Notes: a model not told the origin generated them from the sequence alone. 58,684 bases of DNA from Oscillospiraceae bacterium (GCA_015067615.1 SVMD01000015.1:1-58684); one strand, 5' to 3'; counted from the stretch's first letter, positions 24,391-33,492 are shown. A program made the numbers and translations.

Positions 24391-24956
24391 TGGATCGGGA
24401 AGAATTGCAGAGAATCATCGAGGCCATCCTCTTTGCCGCCGGTGAGCGGGTGGAGGTAAGCCGCCTGGCCTATACTTTGGAGGTTGACGAGGCGGATATC
24501 ATCGCCGCTGTGGACGAGCTGGCCAATAAACTGGCCTTTGAGCGCCGGGGTATCCGGATCATCAAACTGGAAAAGGGCTATCAGATGGTTTCCTCCGGCG
24601 AGTTTGCTGACTTCGTGACAAAGGCTCTGGAAACCCGGAAGCCCCCGAAGCTCTCCGCCTCCCAGCTGGAGGCCCTGACCATCATCGCCTACTACCAGCC
24701 GGCTACGAAAGCCATGGTGGAGCAGATCAGAGGCGTGGACAGCTCCTATTCCATCAGCGCCCTTCTGAATAAGAAGCTCATTGAGGAGGCCGGGCGGTTA
24801 AACGTCCCCGGACGGCCCATCCAGTACAGGACCACCCCGGATTTCCTGCGGACCTTTGGCCTGAGCAGCCTGGAAGAGCTTCCTCCCATTGAAAAGATAT
24901 CCTTCGGCGAACCCATCGAAGAGGTGCAAACTCCCAAGGAAGGGGAGGGATGCTGA
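24390..24956 (+). CDS. scpB: Segregation and condensation protein B
   Basis: 188 residues with two winged-helix domains. IIEAILFAAGE near the start and LSASQLEALTIIAYYQPATK, RGVDSS and GRPIQYRTT later are family hallmarks. ScpB dimers bind ScpA. The stop overlaps the start of the next gene. Placement immediately after scpA is universal in Firmicutes. Confidence 0.96.
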   Translation: MDREELQRIIEAILFAAGERVEVSRLAYTLEVDEADIIAAVDELANKLAFERRGIRIIKLEKGYQMVSSGEFADFVTKALETRKPPKLSASQLEALTIIAYYQPATKAMVEQIRGVDSSYSISALLNKKLIEEAGRLNVPGRPIQYRTTPDFLRTFGLSSLEELPPIEKISFGEPIEEVQTPKEGEGC

Positions 24957-25627
24957 TGGGTTGGTGGATCGCACTGGGCATACTGGTTTTTCTGCTGGTG
25001 CTGCCCCTGGGCGTCAGTGTCCATTATAATTCCGAGGGCGCGGTGGTGAAAATTATAGCCGGACCCCTGAAATTTACAGTGGTTCCCGGAAAAAAGAAGC
25101 CCCCGAAGGAGAAAAAAGAAAAGCCCAAGAAAAAGCCGAAGCCAAAGAAGGAAGCGCAGCAGCCACCCAAACAGGTGGGCGCCGACGCGCCCCCTCCGGA
25201 ACCGAAGCCGGAAGAAAAAAAGGAGAAGGGCGGCAGCCTGCTGGATTTCCTGCCCCTGGTGAAAACGGTATTTGAATTTCTGGGGGACTTCATCCACACG
25301 CTCCACTTTGACTACCTGCAGCTGAAGCTGATCCTGGCAGGAGGAGACCCCTATGACCTGGCCCTGAACTACGGCAGAGCCTGGACAGCCCTGGGAAATC
25401 TGCTTCCCAAGCTGGAACAGTGGTTCGTGATCAAAAAACGGGATATCGAGGTGGAATGTGACTTCGTAGCCTCGGAAACCCTTGTAATCGCCCACGTGGA
25501 CCTGACGGTCACCCTGGGCAGAATCCTTGGAGCGGTGTTCAAATTCCTCTTCAAGGCCGCAGTACAATATCTGAAAATCATGAAAAAACGAAAAGGCGGT
25601 GCCAAAAATGAGCCAGACGTTACCTAA
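24956..25627 (+). CDS. DUF2953-type membrane-associated protein
   Basis: 223 residues. One N-terminal membrane helix (about 4-22), then a Lys/Pro/Glu-rich linker (about 45-90), then a C-terminal domain. Its position between scpB and ytfJ is that of the DUF2953 protein of other clostridia, often annotated with sporulation genes. Function unknown. ATG 24956 is used since GGGGAGGG lies 7 nt before it and the start shares a base with the scpB stop. Confidence 0.75.
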   Translation: MGWWIALGILVFLLVLPLGVSVHYNSEGAVVKIIAGPLKFTVVPGKKKPPKEKKEKPKKKPKPKKEAQQPPKQVGADAPPPEPKPEEKKEKGGSLLDFLPLVKTVFEFLGDFIHTLHFDYLQLKLILAGGDPYDLALNYGRAWTALGNLLPKLEQWFVIKKRDIEVECDFVASETLVIAHVDLTVTLGRILGAVFKFLFKAAVQYLKIMKKRKGGAKNEPDVT

Positions 25628-25985
25628 TATGCTGGAAAATACCATTGCGAAGATCAAGGAGATGATCGATGTCAATTCTGTCATCGGCAATCCCATCACC
25701 ACCCCCGACGGCGTCACCATTATCCCCGTGTCCAAGGTGAGCGTGGGCTTTGGCGGCGGCGGTAGCGACTACGCCAAGAGCGCCAAGGATGCCTTCGGCG
25801 GTGGTGCCGGCGGCGGCATGAGCGTCACCCCTATCTGCTTCCTGATCGTCTCCGGCGGCAATGTGCGCATGATGCCCGTGCCTGTGGCAGCCAATACCAC
25901 CGCCGACCGGATCGTGGAAATGGTGCCCGATACCCTGGATAAGATCGCGTCCTTTATCGATTCCAGAACGGCCCCCAAGGAATAA
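25608..25985 (+). CDS. ytfJ: Sporulation protein YtfJ (GerW family)
   Basis: 125 residues. The NVIGNPITTPDGVTIIPVSKVSVGF-like core (here VNSVIGNPITTPDG) and the glycine-rich stretch FGGGAGGG are diagnostic. In Bacillus it is a spore protein needed for germination with certain nutrients. It overlaps the end of the DUF2953 gene by 20 nt. An alternative ATG lies 9 nt upstream (25599). Confidence 0.92.
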   Translation: MSQTLPNMLENTIAKIKEMIDVNSVIGNPITTPDGVTIIPVSKVSVGFGGGGSDYAKSAKDAFGGGAGGGMSVTPICFLIVSGGNVRMMPVPVAANTTADRIVEMVPDTLDKIASFIDSRTAPKE

Positions 25986-26024
25986 TTGGCTTTATCCGGG
26001 ACATACTGTTACCGGGTGAGGAAG

Positions 26025-27119
26025 ATGAAACGAATATTCACCGGGACGGCGGCTGCGTTGCTGGCTGCCGTCCTGTTTTTACACATTCCCGTGCAGGCTG
26101 TCTCCGCGGAAAAGGCCATTGTCCTGGATGCGGTGACCGGCCGGGTGATCTATGAACGAAATGCAGATCAGCGCAGCCTGATCGCCAGCACCACCAAGAT
26201 CATGACGGCCCTGATCGTCTGCGAGCAATGCAATGTTCTGGACCGGATGCGCATCCCCAAAGAGGCGGTGGGCATCGAGGGCTCCTCCATGTATTTAAAG
26301 GAGGGGGAGGTTCTGACCATCCAGGAACTGCTCTACGGTCTGATGCTCAGTTCCGGAAACGACGCGGCGGTGGCCCTGGCCATCTACTGCGGCGGCACGG
26401 TGGAGGGCTTTGCGGAGCTGATGAATGACAAGGCCCATGTTCTGGGTCTTAAAAATACCCATTTTGAAAATCCCAACGGTCTGGACAGTTCCGGCCATTA
26501 CTCCACAGCCAAAGATCTGGCGGTCCTGGCGGCCTACGCCATGGAAAATCCCATTTTCTACAAAACCGTGTCCGCCAAAACCGTCACCGTGGGGAGCCGG
26601 TATCTGCGCAACCACAATAAACTGCTGTGGCAGGTACCCGGTGCCGACGGTGTGAAAACCGGGTATACGAAAGCGGCGGGACGAATCCTGGTATCCAGCG
26701 CCACCCGGGATGGGCGGCGGCTGATCTGTGTGACGTTGAACGATCCCAATGACTGGGCGGATCACTCCGCGCTATTGGAAGAGGGCTTCTCCCGCTACAC
26801 TGTCCGTCGGATCGTCACCGCGGGAGACCGGGTTGGGGTTCTGGAAGTGGAGAGCGGGCAGGAAACCAGGGTGGAGCTCCTGGCGGCGGAAGATTTTGAC
26901 TATGCGCTGGCACCGGGGGAGGATCCGGTGCTTGCTCTGCCCGGTCCCGGCTTTGTCTATTCCCCGGTAACTGAGGGGGCAGAGGCCGGGTATGCCTATG
27001 TGCTCATCGAGGGCAATGCGGTGGGGAAAATTCCTGTGGTCTACGGCGAAACTGTGGAACAGGAGCCGGAAGAAGAACCGCACTTTTTCGAAAAACTCTT
27101 CGGGAGGAAGGAAATATGA
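26025..27119 (+). CDS. dacF: D-alanyl-D-alanine carboxypeptidase (S11, DacF/DacB-like)
   Basis: A 364-residue penicillin-binding protein that trims stem peptides in the wall or spore cortex. Signal peptide about 1-28. Active-site S55-TTK58, SGN at 110-112, KTG at 211-213, then a C-terminal PBP5-C-like beta domain and a short acidic tail. ATG 26025 follows GTGAGGA. The stop overlaps rluB. In Bacillus the equivalent gene is followed by spmA-spmB, which are missing here. Confidence 0.92.
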   Translation: MKRIFTGTAAALLAAVLFLHIPVQAVSAEKAIVLDAVTGRVIYERNADQRSLIASTTKIMTALIVCEQCNVLDRMRIPKEAVGIEGSSMYLKEGEVLTIQELLYGLMLSSGNDAAVALAIYCGGTVEGFAELMNDKAHVLGLKNTHFENPNGLDSSGHYSTAKDLAVLAAYAMENPIFYKTVSAKTVTVGSRYLRNHNKLLWQVPGADGVKTGYTKAAGRILVSSATRDGRRLICVTLNDPNDWADHSALLEEGFSRYTVRRIVTAGDRVGVLEVESGQETRVELLAAEDFDYALAPGEDPVLALPGPGFVYSPVTEGAEAGYAYVLIEGNAVGKIPVVYGETVEQEPEEEPHFFEKLFGRKEI

Positions 27120-27817
27120 ACGAGCGACTGCAAAAAATACTCTCCTCCCGGGGCGTCTGCTCCCGGCGAAAGGCGGAGGAGCTGATCACAGAGGGTAAAG
27201 TCACCGTCAACGGCACGGTTGCCAAACTGGGCGACACTGCGGATGCGGAAACGGATGAAATTCTGGTGGAGGGCAGGCCCCTGCCCGGAAAGCAGGAATA
27301 CGTCTATCTGATGCTGAACAAGCCCAGGGGCTACGTCACCACCCTGTCCGATGAAAAGGGGCGGCCCAATGCCGCCCAGCTGGTGGCCGACTGCGGTGTC
27401 CGGGTCTACCCGGTGGGGCGGCTGGACATGGACAGCGAGGGACTGCTGCTCTTTACCAACGACGGTGATTTTGCCAATACCCTGATGCACCCGAAGCATG
27501 AGGTGGAGAAAACCTACGACACCTGGGTCACCGGCTATAATCCCGGCGCCTTCCGGCGGCTTTCGGAGCCCATGGAGCTGGACGGCTACCGGCTGCGCAG
27601 GCCCAAACTGAAGCTATTAAAGGTGGAAGGGCAGACTGCCCGGATCCAGATCACCATCCACGAGGGCCGCTACCGCCAGGTCCGCCGAATGTGCGAGACC
27701 GCCGGTATGCATGTGACCCGGCTGCGCCGGATCCGGGAGGGCAGGCTGGAGCTTGGAGACCTGCCCAAGGGCAAGTGGCGTTACTTAAATCCGGATGAAG
27801 TGGAACGATTGAAATAA
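27116..27817 (+). CDS. rluB: 23S rRNA pseudouridine synthase B
   Basis: 233 residues. The N-terminal S4 RNA-binding domain (RLQKILSSRGVCSRRKAEELI) and RsuA/RluB catalytic domain carry the catalytic Asp 104 in GRLDMDSEGLLLFT. It isomerises a uridine in helix 89 of 23S rRNA. Four-nt overlap with dacF. Last gene of the scpA operon, before a strong terminator. Confidence 0.94.
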   Translation: MNERLQKILSSRGVCSRRKAEELITEGKVTVNGTVAKLGDTADAETDEILVEGRPLPGKQEYVYLMLNKPRGYVTTLSDEKGRPNAAQLVADCGVRVYPVGRLDMDSEGLLLFTNDGDFANTLMHPKHEVEKTYDTWVTGYNPGAFRRLSEPMELDGYRLRRPKLKLLKVEGQTARIQITIHEGRYRQVRRMCETAGMHVTRLRRIREGRLELGDLPKGKWRYLNPDEVERLK

Positions 27818-27834
27818 AAATTGCAATTTTTCTT

Positions 27835-27863
27835 CGCGGCTCTTGCAAAAGAGCCGCGGTTTT
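27835..27863 (+). terminator. Terminator of the scpA-rluB operon
   Basis: A 10-bp stem CGCGGCTCTT (27835-27844) with 27849-27858, loop GCAA, GTTTTG. Confidence 0.88.
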
Positions 27864-27907
27864 GTTACTATTAATAAATGAGCAAAACCAAGCTGGGAGG
27901 ACCCAAT

Positions 27908-28771
27908 ATGAGCAACGACATTCTGGACATCATCAAGCAGCGGCAGCCCAAGTTTTCCAAGGGCCAGCGGCTGATCGCCAAATATATTACGGAAGAATAC
28001 GACAAGGCCGCCTTCATGACCGCCAACCGTCTGGGTAAGACCGTGGGCGTCAGCGAATCCACTGTGGTCCGCTTCGCCGTGGACCTGGGCTTCGACGGCT
28101 ATCCCAGCATGCAGAAGGCCATGCAGGAAATGGTCCTGAACCGGCTCACCTCCGTCCAGCGAATCGAGGTTGCCAACAACCGCATCGGCGACCAGGATGT
28201 GGTCTCCATGGTCATGCATTCCGATATGGAGAAGCTGCGCCAGACCGGGGAGACTCTCAGCCGGGAAGAGTTCAATGCCGCGGTCAATGCCATCATTAAC
28301 GCCAAGCGGGTCTATATCCTGGGCGTCCGTTCCGCTGCCCCTCTGGCGGAGTTTTTGGGCTATTACCTGAATTATATGTTCAACAATGTGCATACTGTCA
28401 CCGGCTGCGGCACCAGCGAGATGTTTGAAAAGATCGTGGGCATGGATTCCAAGGACGTGGTTATTGCCTTTTCCTTCCCCCGGTATTCCTCCGCCACCAC
28501 CAAGGGTGCCCAGTATGCCCGGTCCACCGGCGCCACCGTCATCGGCATCACCGACAACCGGGAATCCCCCCTGGGCCTCAGCTCCGACCACGTGCTGTGC
28601 GCCAAGAGCGATATGGTGAGCCTGGTTGACAGTCTGGTTGCCCCCCTAAGCGTGGTCAACGCCCTGATCGTGGCCATCGCCTCCAGACGTCAGAAGGAGC
28701 TGCACCGGACCTTTGAATCCCTGGAGCGGATCTGGGATCAGTACAACGTCTACGAAAAGCAGGAGAAGTAA
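27908..28771 (+). CDS. MurR/RpiR-family transcriptional regulator
   Basis: 287 residues. An N-terminal HTH-6 domain (TANRLGKTVGVSESTVVRFAVDLGFDGYP) and a C-terminal SIS domain (about 110-280) that binds phosphosugars. Such proteins repress sugar or amino-sugar genes. The target here is unknown, as the neighbour is a flavoprotein. GGGAGGA site before ATG 27908. The flavoprotein gene starts 2 nt downstream, so both share an mRNA. Confidence 0.92.
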   Translation: MSNDILDIIKQRQPKFSKGQRLIAKYITEEYDKAAFMTANRLGKTVGVSESTVVRFAVDLGFDGYPSMQKAMQEMVLNRLTSVQRIEVANNRIGDQDVVSMVMHSDMEKLRQTGETLSREEFNAAVNAIINAKRVYILGVRSAAPLAEFLGYYLNYMFNNVHTVTGCGTSEMFEKIVGMDSKDVVIAFSFPRYSSATTKGAQYARSTGATVIGITDNRESPLGLSSDHVLCAKSDMVSLVDSLVAPLSVVNALIVAIASRRQKELHRTFESLERIWDQYNVYEKQEK

Positions 28772-28772
28772 T

Positions 28773-29987
28773 ATGGTATACGACTGCATCGTCATCGGCG
28801 GTGGCCCGGCGGGTATGTTCGCCGCTATCACCGCAGCCCACAACGGCAAAAAGGTCCTGCTGCTGGAAAAGAATGACCGTCTGGGCAAGAAGCTGCTGAT
28901 CACCGGCAAGGGCCGGTGCAACGTCACAAATGACTGCGCCGCCCAGGACGTCCTGCAAAATACCCCCCGGAACGGCCGCTTCCTCTACAGCGCCATGACC
29001 GCCTACCCGCCTGAGAAGATCAAGGCCTTTTTCGAGGACCGGGGCTGCGCCCTGAAGACCGAGCGGGGCAACCGGGTGTTCCCGGTGAGCGACAGCGCCA
29101 GATCCATCCTGGACTGCCTGCTGTCTGAACTGCGCCGCAGCAAGGTGACTGTCAAAACTGCCCGGGTCAAGGGCATCCACACGGAAAACGGCATCGTCCG
29201 GGGCGTCATCACCCAGAGTGAGACCATCGAGTGCGCTTCTGTGATTCTGGCCACCGGCGGCGCAAGCTATCCCACCACCGGCTCCACCGGTGACGGCTAT
29301 GCCATGGCGGAAGCCCTGGGCCATACCATCATTCCTGCCCAGGGAAGCCTGGTGCCCCTGGAAACCGAGGGACATGACTGCCAGGATATGCAGGGTCTGG
29401 CCCTGCGCAACTGCGGCGTCAAACTCCTGAATGCCAAGGGCAAGGTCCTTTACAAGGACTTTGGCGAATTGCTTTTCACCCATTTCGGTGTCTCCGGTCC
29501 CACGGTGCTGTCCGCCAGCTGCCATCTGAAAGGGGAGGGCTGCCGTCTTGTGATCGATCTGAAGCCTGCTCTGGAAGATAACAAGCTGGACGAACGGATT
29601 CAGCGGGATCTGGAAATGTACAAAAACCGCTCCATGGAGAACGCCCTGACGGACCTGCTGCCCCGGAGCATGATCCCCATCGTCCTGCGCCGTCTGGAAA
29701 TCGATCCTGCCATGCAGGCCAATTCCCTGACCCGGCAGAAGAGAAGGGCCCTGGTGGAGCTGCTGAAGGCTTTCTCCATCACCATCACCGGAAAGCGCCC
29801 GGTGGCCGAGGCCATCATCACCTCCGGCGGTGTGAAGGTGTCGGAAATCGATCCCAAAACCATGGAATCCAAAAAGGTGCCTGGCCTCTACTTCGCCGGA
29901 GAGATCATCGACTGCGACGCCTACACAGGCGGCTTCAACCTGCAGATTGCCTGGGCAACGGCCTACGCGGCAGGGATTTCTGTGTAA
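28773..29987 (+). CDS. HI0933/YhiN-family flavoprotein (NAD(P)/FAD-dependent oxidoreductase)
   Basis: 404 residues. An N-terminal FAD-binding Rossmann motif CIVIGGGPAGMFAA, then LLLEKNDRLGKKLLITGKGRCN, a family signature, and the C-terminal GGVKVSEIDPKTMESK and PGLYFAGEIIDCDAYTGGFN. The reaction of this widespread family is not established. It is co-transcribed with the RpiR regulator. AGGAGA site lies within the end of that gene. Confidence 0.92.
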   Translation: MVYDCIVIGGGPAGMFAAITAAHNGKKVLLLEKNDRLGKKLLITGKGRCNVTNDCAAQDVLQNTPRNGRFLYSAMTAYPPEKIKAFFEDRGCALKTERGNRVFPVSDSARSILDCLLSELRRSKVTVKTARVKGIHTENGIVRGVITQSETIECASVILATGGASYPTTGSTGDGYAMAEALGHTIIPAQGSLVPLETEGHDCQDMQGLALRNCGVKLLNAKGKVLYKDFGELLFTHFGVSGPTVLSASCHLKGEGCRLVIDLKPALEDNKLDERIQRDLEMYKNRSMENALTDLLPRSMIPIVLRRLEIDPAMQANSLTRQKRRALVELLKAFSITITGKRPVAEAIITSGGVKVSEIDPKTMESKKVPGLYFAGEIIDCDAYTGGFNLQIAWATAYAAGISV

Positions 29988-30067
29988 ATTGCGTGGATGC
30001 AACCGATAGTTGACACTCGGGTGGTGGATTTTTGCCGGTGTTTCGGATAAAATTCCGGTGAGGTGAC

Positions 30068-30775
30068 ATGACCATGACATTAGGAAAACGCATCAGCACC
30101 CTGCGCAGGGACAAGAAGCTCTCCCAGGAATATGTGGCAGAAGCATTGAACGTGAGCCGTCAGGCGGTGAGCAAGTGGGAAAATGATCTGTCCATTCCCG
30201 ATATGGAAAATCTCATTGCGCTGGCCGGTCTTCTTGAGGTGGATGTGGAATTTCTTGCCACCGGGCAGATTGGTGAGGATTTGGTTTCTGAACCTCTTCC
30301 GGAGCCGCCGGAATTGCCGAAGCCGGAGAAATCAATTTCAGATCATAAGCGTCTGCTTTGTGTTCTGCTGTCTGTTTCCATTCTTTTGAACATTCTGTTT
30401 ATTGGTCTGTGGCGCTATGAAAGGTGTACTGAAGAACGGATGGAGGAATACTGCGCTGCCTGTGTCGGCAACGCCGCCAACCATTTTGCTGACTTTGTCC
30501 ATACCGGAAGTGACGGTTCCTACTACATGGGCGTGGCAGCTTTTCACAGCTTCATGACCTCCTGCAAGTGGCTGCGGGAGGCGGAATCCGGCTCCTCCTA
30601 CAATTATCAGCAATGCCACATCCTGCTCACCAGTCTGATCTATAACCGGGAGCGCTGCGAGAATTACATGGAGCAGATCCGAAGGGTCCTTCGGCTGTTG
30701 AAAGAGGATAAGGATGATTTCAACGCCTACCACGAGCTTTCTGTGCTGAACAATGAAATCCGTTATGGAGAATAG
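30068..30775 (+). CDS. Membrane-anchored XRE-family regulator
   Basis: 235 residues. HTH (about 6-62, SQEYVAEALNVSRQAVSKWEN), a proline-rich linker (PEPPELPKP), one membrane helix (about 96-115), then an extracytoplasmic domain of about 115 residues without recognised homology. One-component sensors with this layout read outside signals. A CAAC-n5-GTTG palindrome lies at 30000-30012, 55 bp upstream, similar in half-site to the palindromes before the other XRE gene. Ribosome site GGTGAGGTG. Confidence 0.85.
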   Translation: MTMTLGKRISTLRRDKKLSQEYVAEALNVSRQAVSKWENDLSIPDMENLIALAGLLEVDVEFLATGQIGEDLVSEPLPEPPELPKPEKSISDHKRLLCVLLSVSILLNILFIGLWRYERCTEERMEEYCAACVGNAANHFADFVHTGSDGSYYMGVAAFHSFMTSCKWLREAESGSSYNYQQCHILLTSLIYNRERCENYMEQIRRVLRLLKEDKDDFNAYHELSVLNNEIRYGE

Positions 30776-30791
30776 TTGAAAAAATCAATTG

Positions 30792-30820
30792 TTGACAAAC
30801 ACCGTATCTTGTACTAAAAT
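30792..30820 (+). promoter_or_regulatory. acpP promoter
   Basis: TTGACA (30792-30797), 17 bp, TAAAAT (30815-30820). Confidence 0.85.
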
Positions 30821-30867
30821 AGACCCACTGTAATGCCAATCTGAAATTATTATTTGGAGGAATTACT

Positions 30868-31089
30868 ATGTTTGAGAAACTGGCTAAGTTTGCCGCCAAG
30901 CAGCTGGATCTGGATCTTGCTGAGATCACTCCCGATTCCACCTTCGAGTCCCTGGGCATCGATTCCCTGGACGTGGTGGAGATGGTCATGGACCTGGAGA
31001 GCGAGCTGGGCATCGAGCTGGAGATGGAAGATCAGAAGATCACCACCTTCCAGGAGCTGGCTGACTTCGTGGAGTCCAAGCTGAACTAA
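30868..31089 (+). CDS. acpP: Acyl carrier protein
   Basis: A 73-residue acidic helical carrier of acyl chains in fatty-acid synthesis. The phosphopantetheine serine is in GIDSLDVVE (Ser 34). GGAGGAAT site and a consensus promoter suggest high expression. The other fab genes are not in the window. Confidence 0.96.
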   Translation: MFEKLAKFAAKQLDLDLAEITPDSTFESLGIDSLDVVEMVMDLESELGIELEMEDQKITTFQELADFVESKLN

Positions 31090-31120
31090 TTCGTTTTCAA
31101 CTGAACATTACCTTGTTACT

Positions 31121-31431
31121 GCCGACCGGCTTATAACAAGGTCGCACTAGTCGGGGAGATAGCGGTGCCCTATACCTGCAATCCGCTACAGCAGGGATGA
31201 ATTCCCACACCCGGGCGAACTTGAGTGCTGTCTGTGCCATGTAAGTGGTGTTGAGAGATCGGTCTTGCGCAACGGGATCCCGTGAACCAGGTCAGGTGGG
31301 GAACCAAGCAGCCTTAAGCGGATCTTCTCGTGTGCCGCGAGGTTGCCGTTCTTGAGCTAACTGCATGGTGTCCGGGCGTTCGATTTGTTCAAATGTGGGT
31401 GTGCGATCTTGTTATGAGCCGGTCGCTTTTT
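31121..31431 (+). ncRNA. ffs: Signal recognition particle RNA (large type)
   Basis: About 305 nt. The 5' end (GACCGGCTTATAACAAG) pairs with the 3' end (CTTGTTATGAGCCGGTC), closing the long rod. The conserved Ffh-binding domain reads GAACCAGGTCAGG...GGAACCAAGCAGCC near 31287-31315. Length and the Alu-like 5' region fit the large Firmicute SRP RNA. A T-run (31426-31431) follows. Location before dnaX is typical. Confidence 0.93.
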
Positions 31432-31438
31432 GAGTTGT

Positions 31439-31841
31439 AAGTTGATAGTTGAGAGTTGATAGTTTATGAAGAATAACATTCAGCAGAAAAGCTTTGCGTT
31501 TGCCGTCAGGATCGTGAAACTTTGTAAGGTTCTTCGGACAGAGAGAAGAGAGTATACGCTGTCCAATCAGCTTCTGCGATCCGGTACGAGTATTGGTGCA
31601 AATGTAACTGAGGCCCAGCAGGCCCAGAGCCGCGCAGACTTTTTATCAAAACTCAATATCGCTTTGAAGGAAGCATCAGAAACCGAGTATTGGCTTCGTT
31701 TACTGGAAGCTACAGACTATCTGACGAAAACCGAGTTTGAATCCATATACTTAGATTGTGATGAACTGATCAAAATCCTTGTATCCAGTGTAAGATCCAT
31801 TAAAAATTAACTATCAACTATCCACTCTCAACTATCAACTT
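31439..31841. mobile_element. IVS-like element: four-helix-bundle gene bracketed by heptad inverted repeats
   Basis: The gene at 31466-31810 lies exactly between an upstream arm (31439-31464, heptads GTTGATA/GTTGAGA) and its reverse complement downstream (31809-31841, with one extra heptad). The gene start and stop touch the arms, so the whole 403-bp unit would fold with the arms as a stem. This is the layout of the intervening sequences found in 23S rRNA genes of some bacteria, but here it sits between the SRP RNA and dnaX. Confidence 0.65.
31466..31810 (+). CDS. Four-helix-bundle protein (S23/IVS-type, Avd-like fold)
   Basis: 114 residues, all helical. AFAVRIVKLCKVL, LSNQLLRSGTSIGANVTEAQQAQS and FLSKLNIALKEASETEYWLRLL are signatures of the 23S-rRNA intervening-sequence protein family, related in fold to the Avd proteins of diversity-generating retroelements. 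It probably binds nucleic acid as a pentamer, but the role is unknown. No reverse transcriptase or variable-repeat target is nearby. There is only a weak ribosome site, inside the inverted repeat. Confidence 0.9.
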   Translation: MKNNIQQKSFAFAVRIVKLCKVLRTERREYTLSNQLLRSGTSIGANVTEAQQAQSRADFLSKLNIALKEASETEYWLRLLEATDYLTKTEFESIYLDCDELIKILVSSVRSIKN

Positions 31842-31857
31842 CGAAAGGATGGGGCCT

Positions 31858-33492
31858 ATGGCAACATATCAAGCATTATACCGTAAATACAGGCCCCAGA
31901 CTTTCGACGACGTGTCCGGTCAGATGGCGGTAACCCAGACCTTGAAGACCCAGTTACAGAGTGGGCGCATGAGCCATGCGTATCTGTTCACCGGGTCCCG
32001 GGGCACCGGTAAGACCTCCTGCGCCAAGATCCTGGCCAAGGCTGTCAACTGCCTGAATCCGGAAAACGGCAACCCCTGCAACTGCTGCGCCGCCTGCCGG
32101 AGTATCGATGACGGCTCCTGCATGGATGTGCTGGAAATCGACGCCGCCTCCAACAACGGCGTGGACAACGTCCGGGATCTGCGGGACGACGCCATCTATA
32201 CCCCCAGCCAGGTCAAAATGCGTGTGTACATCATCGACGAGGTTCACATGCTGTCCATTTCCGCCTTCAATGCGCTCTTAAAGATCATTGAGGAGCCCCC
32301 GGAGCATCTGCTGTTTATCTTAGCCACCACCGAACTGCACAAGGTCCCGGCCACCATCCTTTCCCGGTGCCAGCGGTTTTCCTTCCGCCGGATCTCCCAG
32401 GAGGACATTGCCGCAAGACTGCAGTACGTTGCCTATCAGGAGAACATCGACCTGGATGACTCCGCTGCCAGGGTCCTGGCCCGGCTTGCCGACGGCGGCA
32501 TGCGTGACGGCCTGAGCCTGCTGGACCAGTGCGCCAGCGCCACCACCGGTGAGCTCACTGCCGAGCGGGTGTATCAGTGCCTGGGCATCGCAGGCGAGCA
32601 GAAATGCGGCGAGCTCATGGGCTACATCGCCGCCCACGATACGAAAAAAGCATTGGAGCTGTTCAACCGGCTCTATACCGAGGGCAAGGACCTGTCTGCC
32701 ATGCTGGACGAGATGGCCTGCCTGACCCGGGATCTTCTGGTGCTGAAAACCGCCGGAAACGCCGGAATCACCATGCTCTCCGGGGTGGCTTCCGACAAGG
32801 AGGTCCTGGAACTGACGAAACAGCTTTCCTCCGGGGAACTGGTCCGTATGATGAATCGGATCCAGGAGACCATGCAGTCCTTCACCAGAAGCGCCAGCCG
32901 TCGGATGGACGCGGAGCTGTGCATTCTGGAGCTGTGCCAGCCGGAGCTGAGTCTGGATGTGAAGGCCATGAACGCCCGGATCACCCGGATCGAGGAACAG
33001 CTGCGCACCGGCGCCTTTGTGGCCGCCGTCCCGCAAAAAACGGCGAAAAAGGAAGTTCCCGAGGATATCTATGACGAGGACGAGCGGCCCCCGCTGCCCG
33101 ACGACCTGGATGCCCCTCCGGCTGAGGAGGAGCCTGCGCCCCAGGTCAGCGAAGCCCCCATGGGCTTCTGGCAGGAGTTGACCGCTGCCGCCCGGAAGGA
33201 GCTGAAGCCTCCGGCCATGGGCTTCTTTGTGGCCACGCCCAACGCTCCCATGCAGGGCTTCCTGGTGGGAAATACGCTGGAGCTGCGCTGCGGCAACCGG
33301 TTTATCGCGGAGACTCTGAACAAGCCGGATATCCTGGAAGTGGTCTCCCGGAAGGCTTCCGCCATGCTGGGCCGCCATATTCAGGCATCGGTGGTGGACC
33401 TGTCTGCCAAACCGGCCGCCAATCCCCGGATGGAGCAGCTGATGAATTTTGGAAAAGCTCACCCGGATGTGGTGAAGATCAGAAATAGTTAA
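31858..33492 (+). CDS. dnaX: DNA polymerase III subunit tau/gamma
   Basis: 544 residues. AAA+ clamp-loader ATPase with Walker A GSRGTGKTS (46-54), zinc cysteines at about 65, 74, 77 and 80, Walker B VYIIDEVHML and sensor 1 LATTELHKVPATILSRCQ. A linker and a tau-like C-terminal domain follow. It loads the sliding clamp at the replication fork. ATG 31858 is used, with AAGGA upstream. It precedes ybaB and recR, a conserved operon, although two repeats have inserted within this cluster. Confidence 0.96.
   Translation: MATYQALYRKYRPQTFDDVSGQMAVTQTLKTQLQSGRMSHAYLFTGSRGTGKTSCAKILAKAVNCLNPENGNPCNCCAACRSIDDGSCMDVLEIDAASNNGVDNVRDLRDDAIYTPSQVKMRVYIIDEVHMLSISAFNALLKIIEEPPEHLLFILATTELHKVPATILSRCQRFSFRRISQEDIAARLQYVAYQENIDLDDSAARVLARLADGGMRDGLSLLDQCASATTGELTAERVYQCLGIAGEQKCGELMGYIAAHDTKKALELFNRLYTEGKDLSAMLDEMACLTRDLLVLKTAGNAGITMLSGVASDKEVLELTKQLSSGELVRMMNRIQETMQSFTRSASRRMDAELCILELCQPELSLDVKAMNARITRIEEQLRTGAFVAAVPQKTAKKEVPEDIYDEDERPPLPDDLDAPPAEEEPAPQVSEAPMGFWQELTAAARKELKPPAMGFFVATPNAPMQGFLVGNTLELRCGNRFIAETLNKPDILEVVSRKASAMLGRHIQASVVDLSAKPAANPRMEQLMNFGKAHPDVVKIRNS

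Noticed and set aside
31466..31810. Diversity-generating retroelement
   Set aside because: The protein resembles Avd in fold only; there is no reverse transcriptase or template/variable repeat pair in the window.
31439..31841. Heptad repeats as a CRISPR array
   Set aside because: Units are 7 bp with no spacers and no cas genes; they are arms of an inverted repeat.
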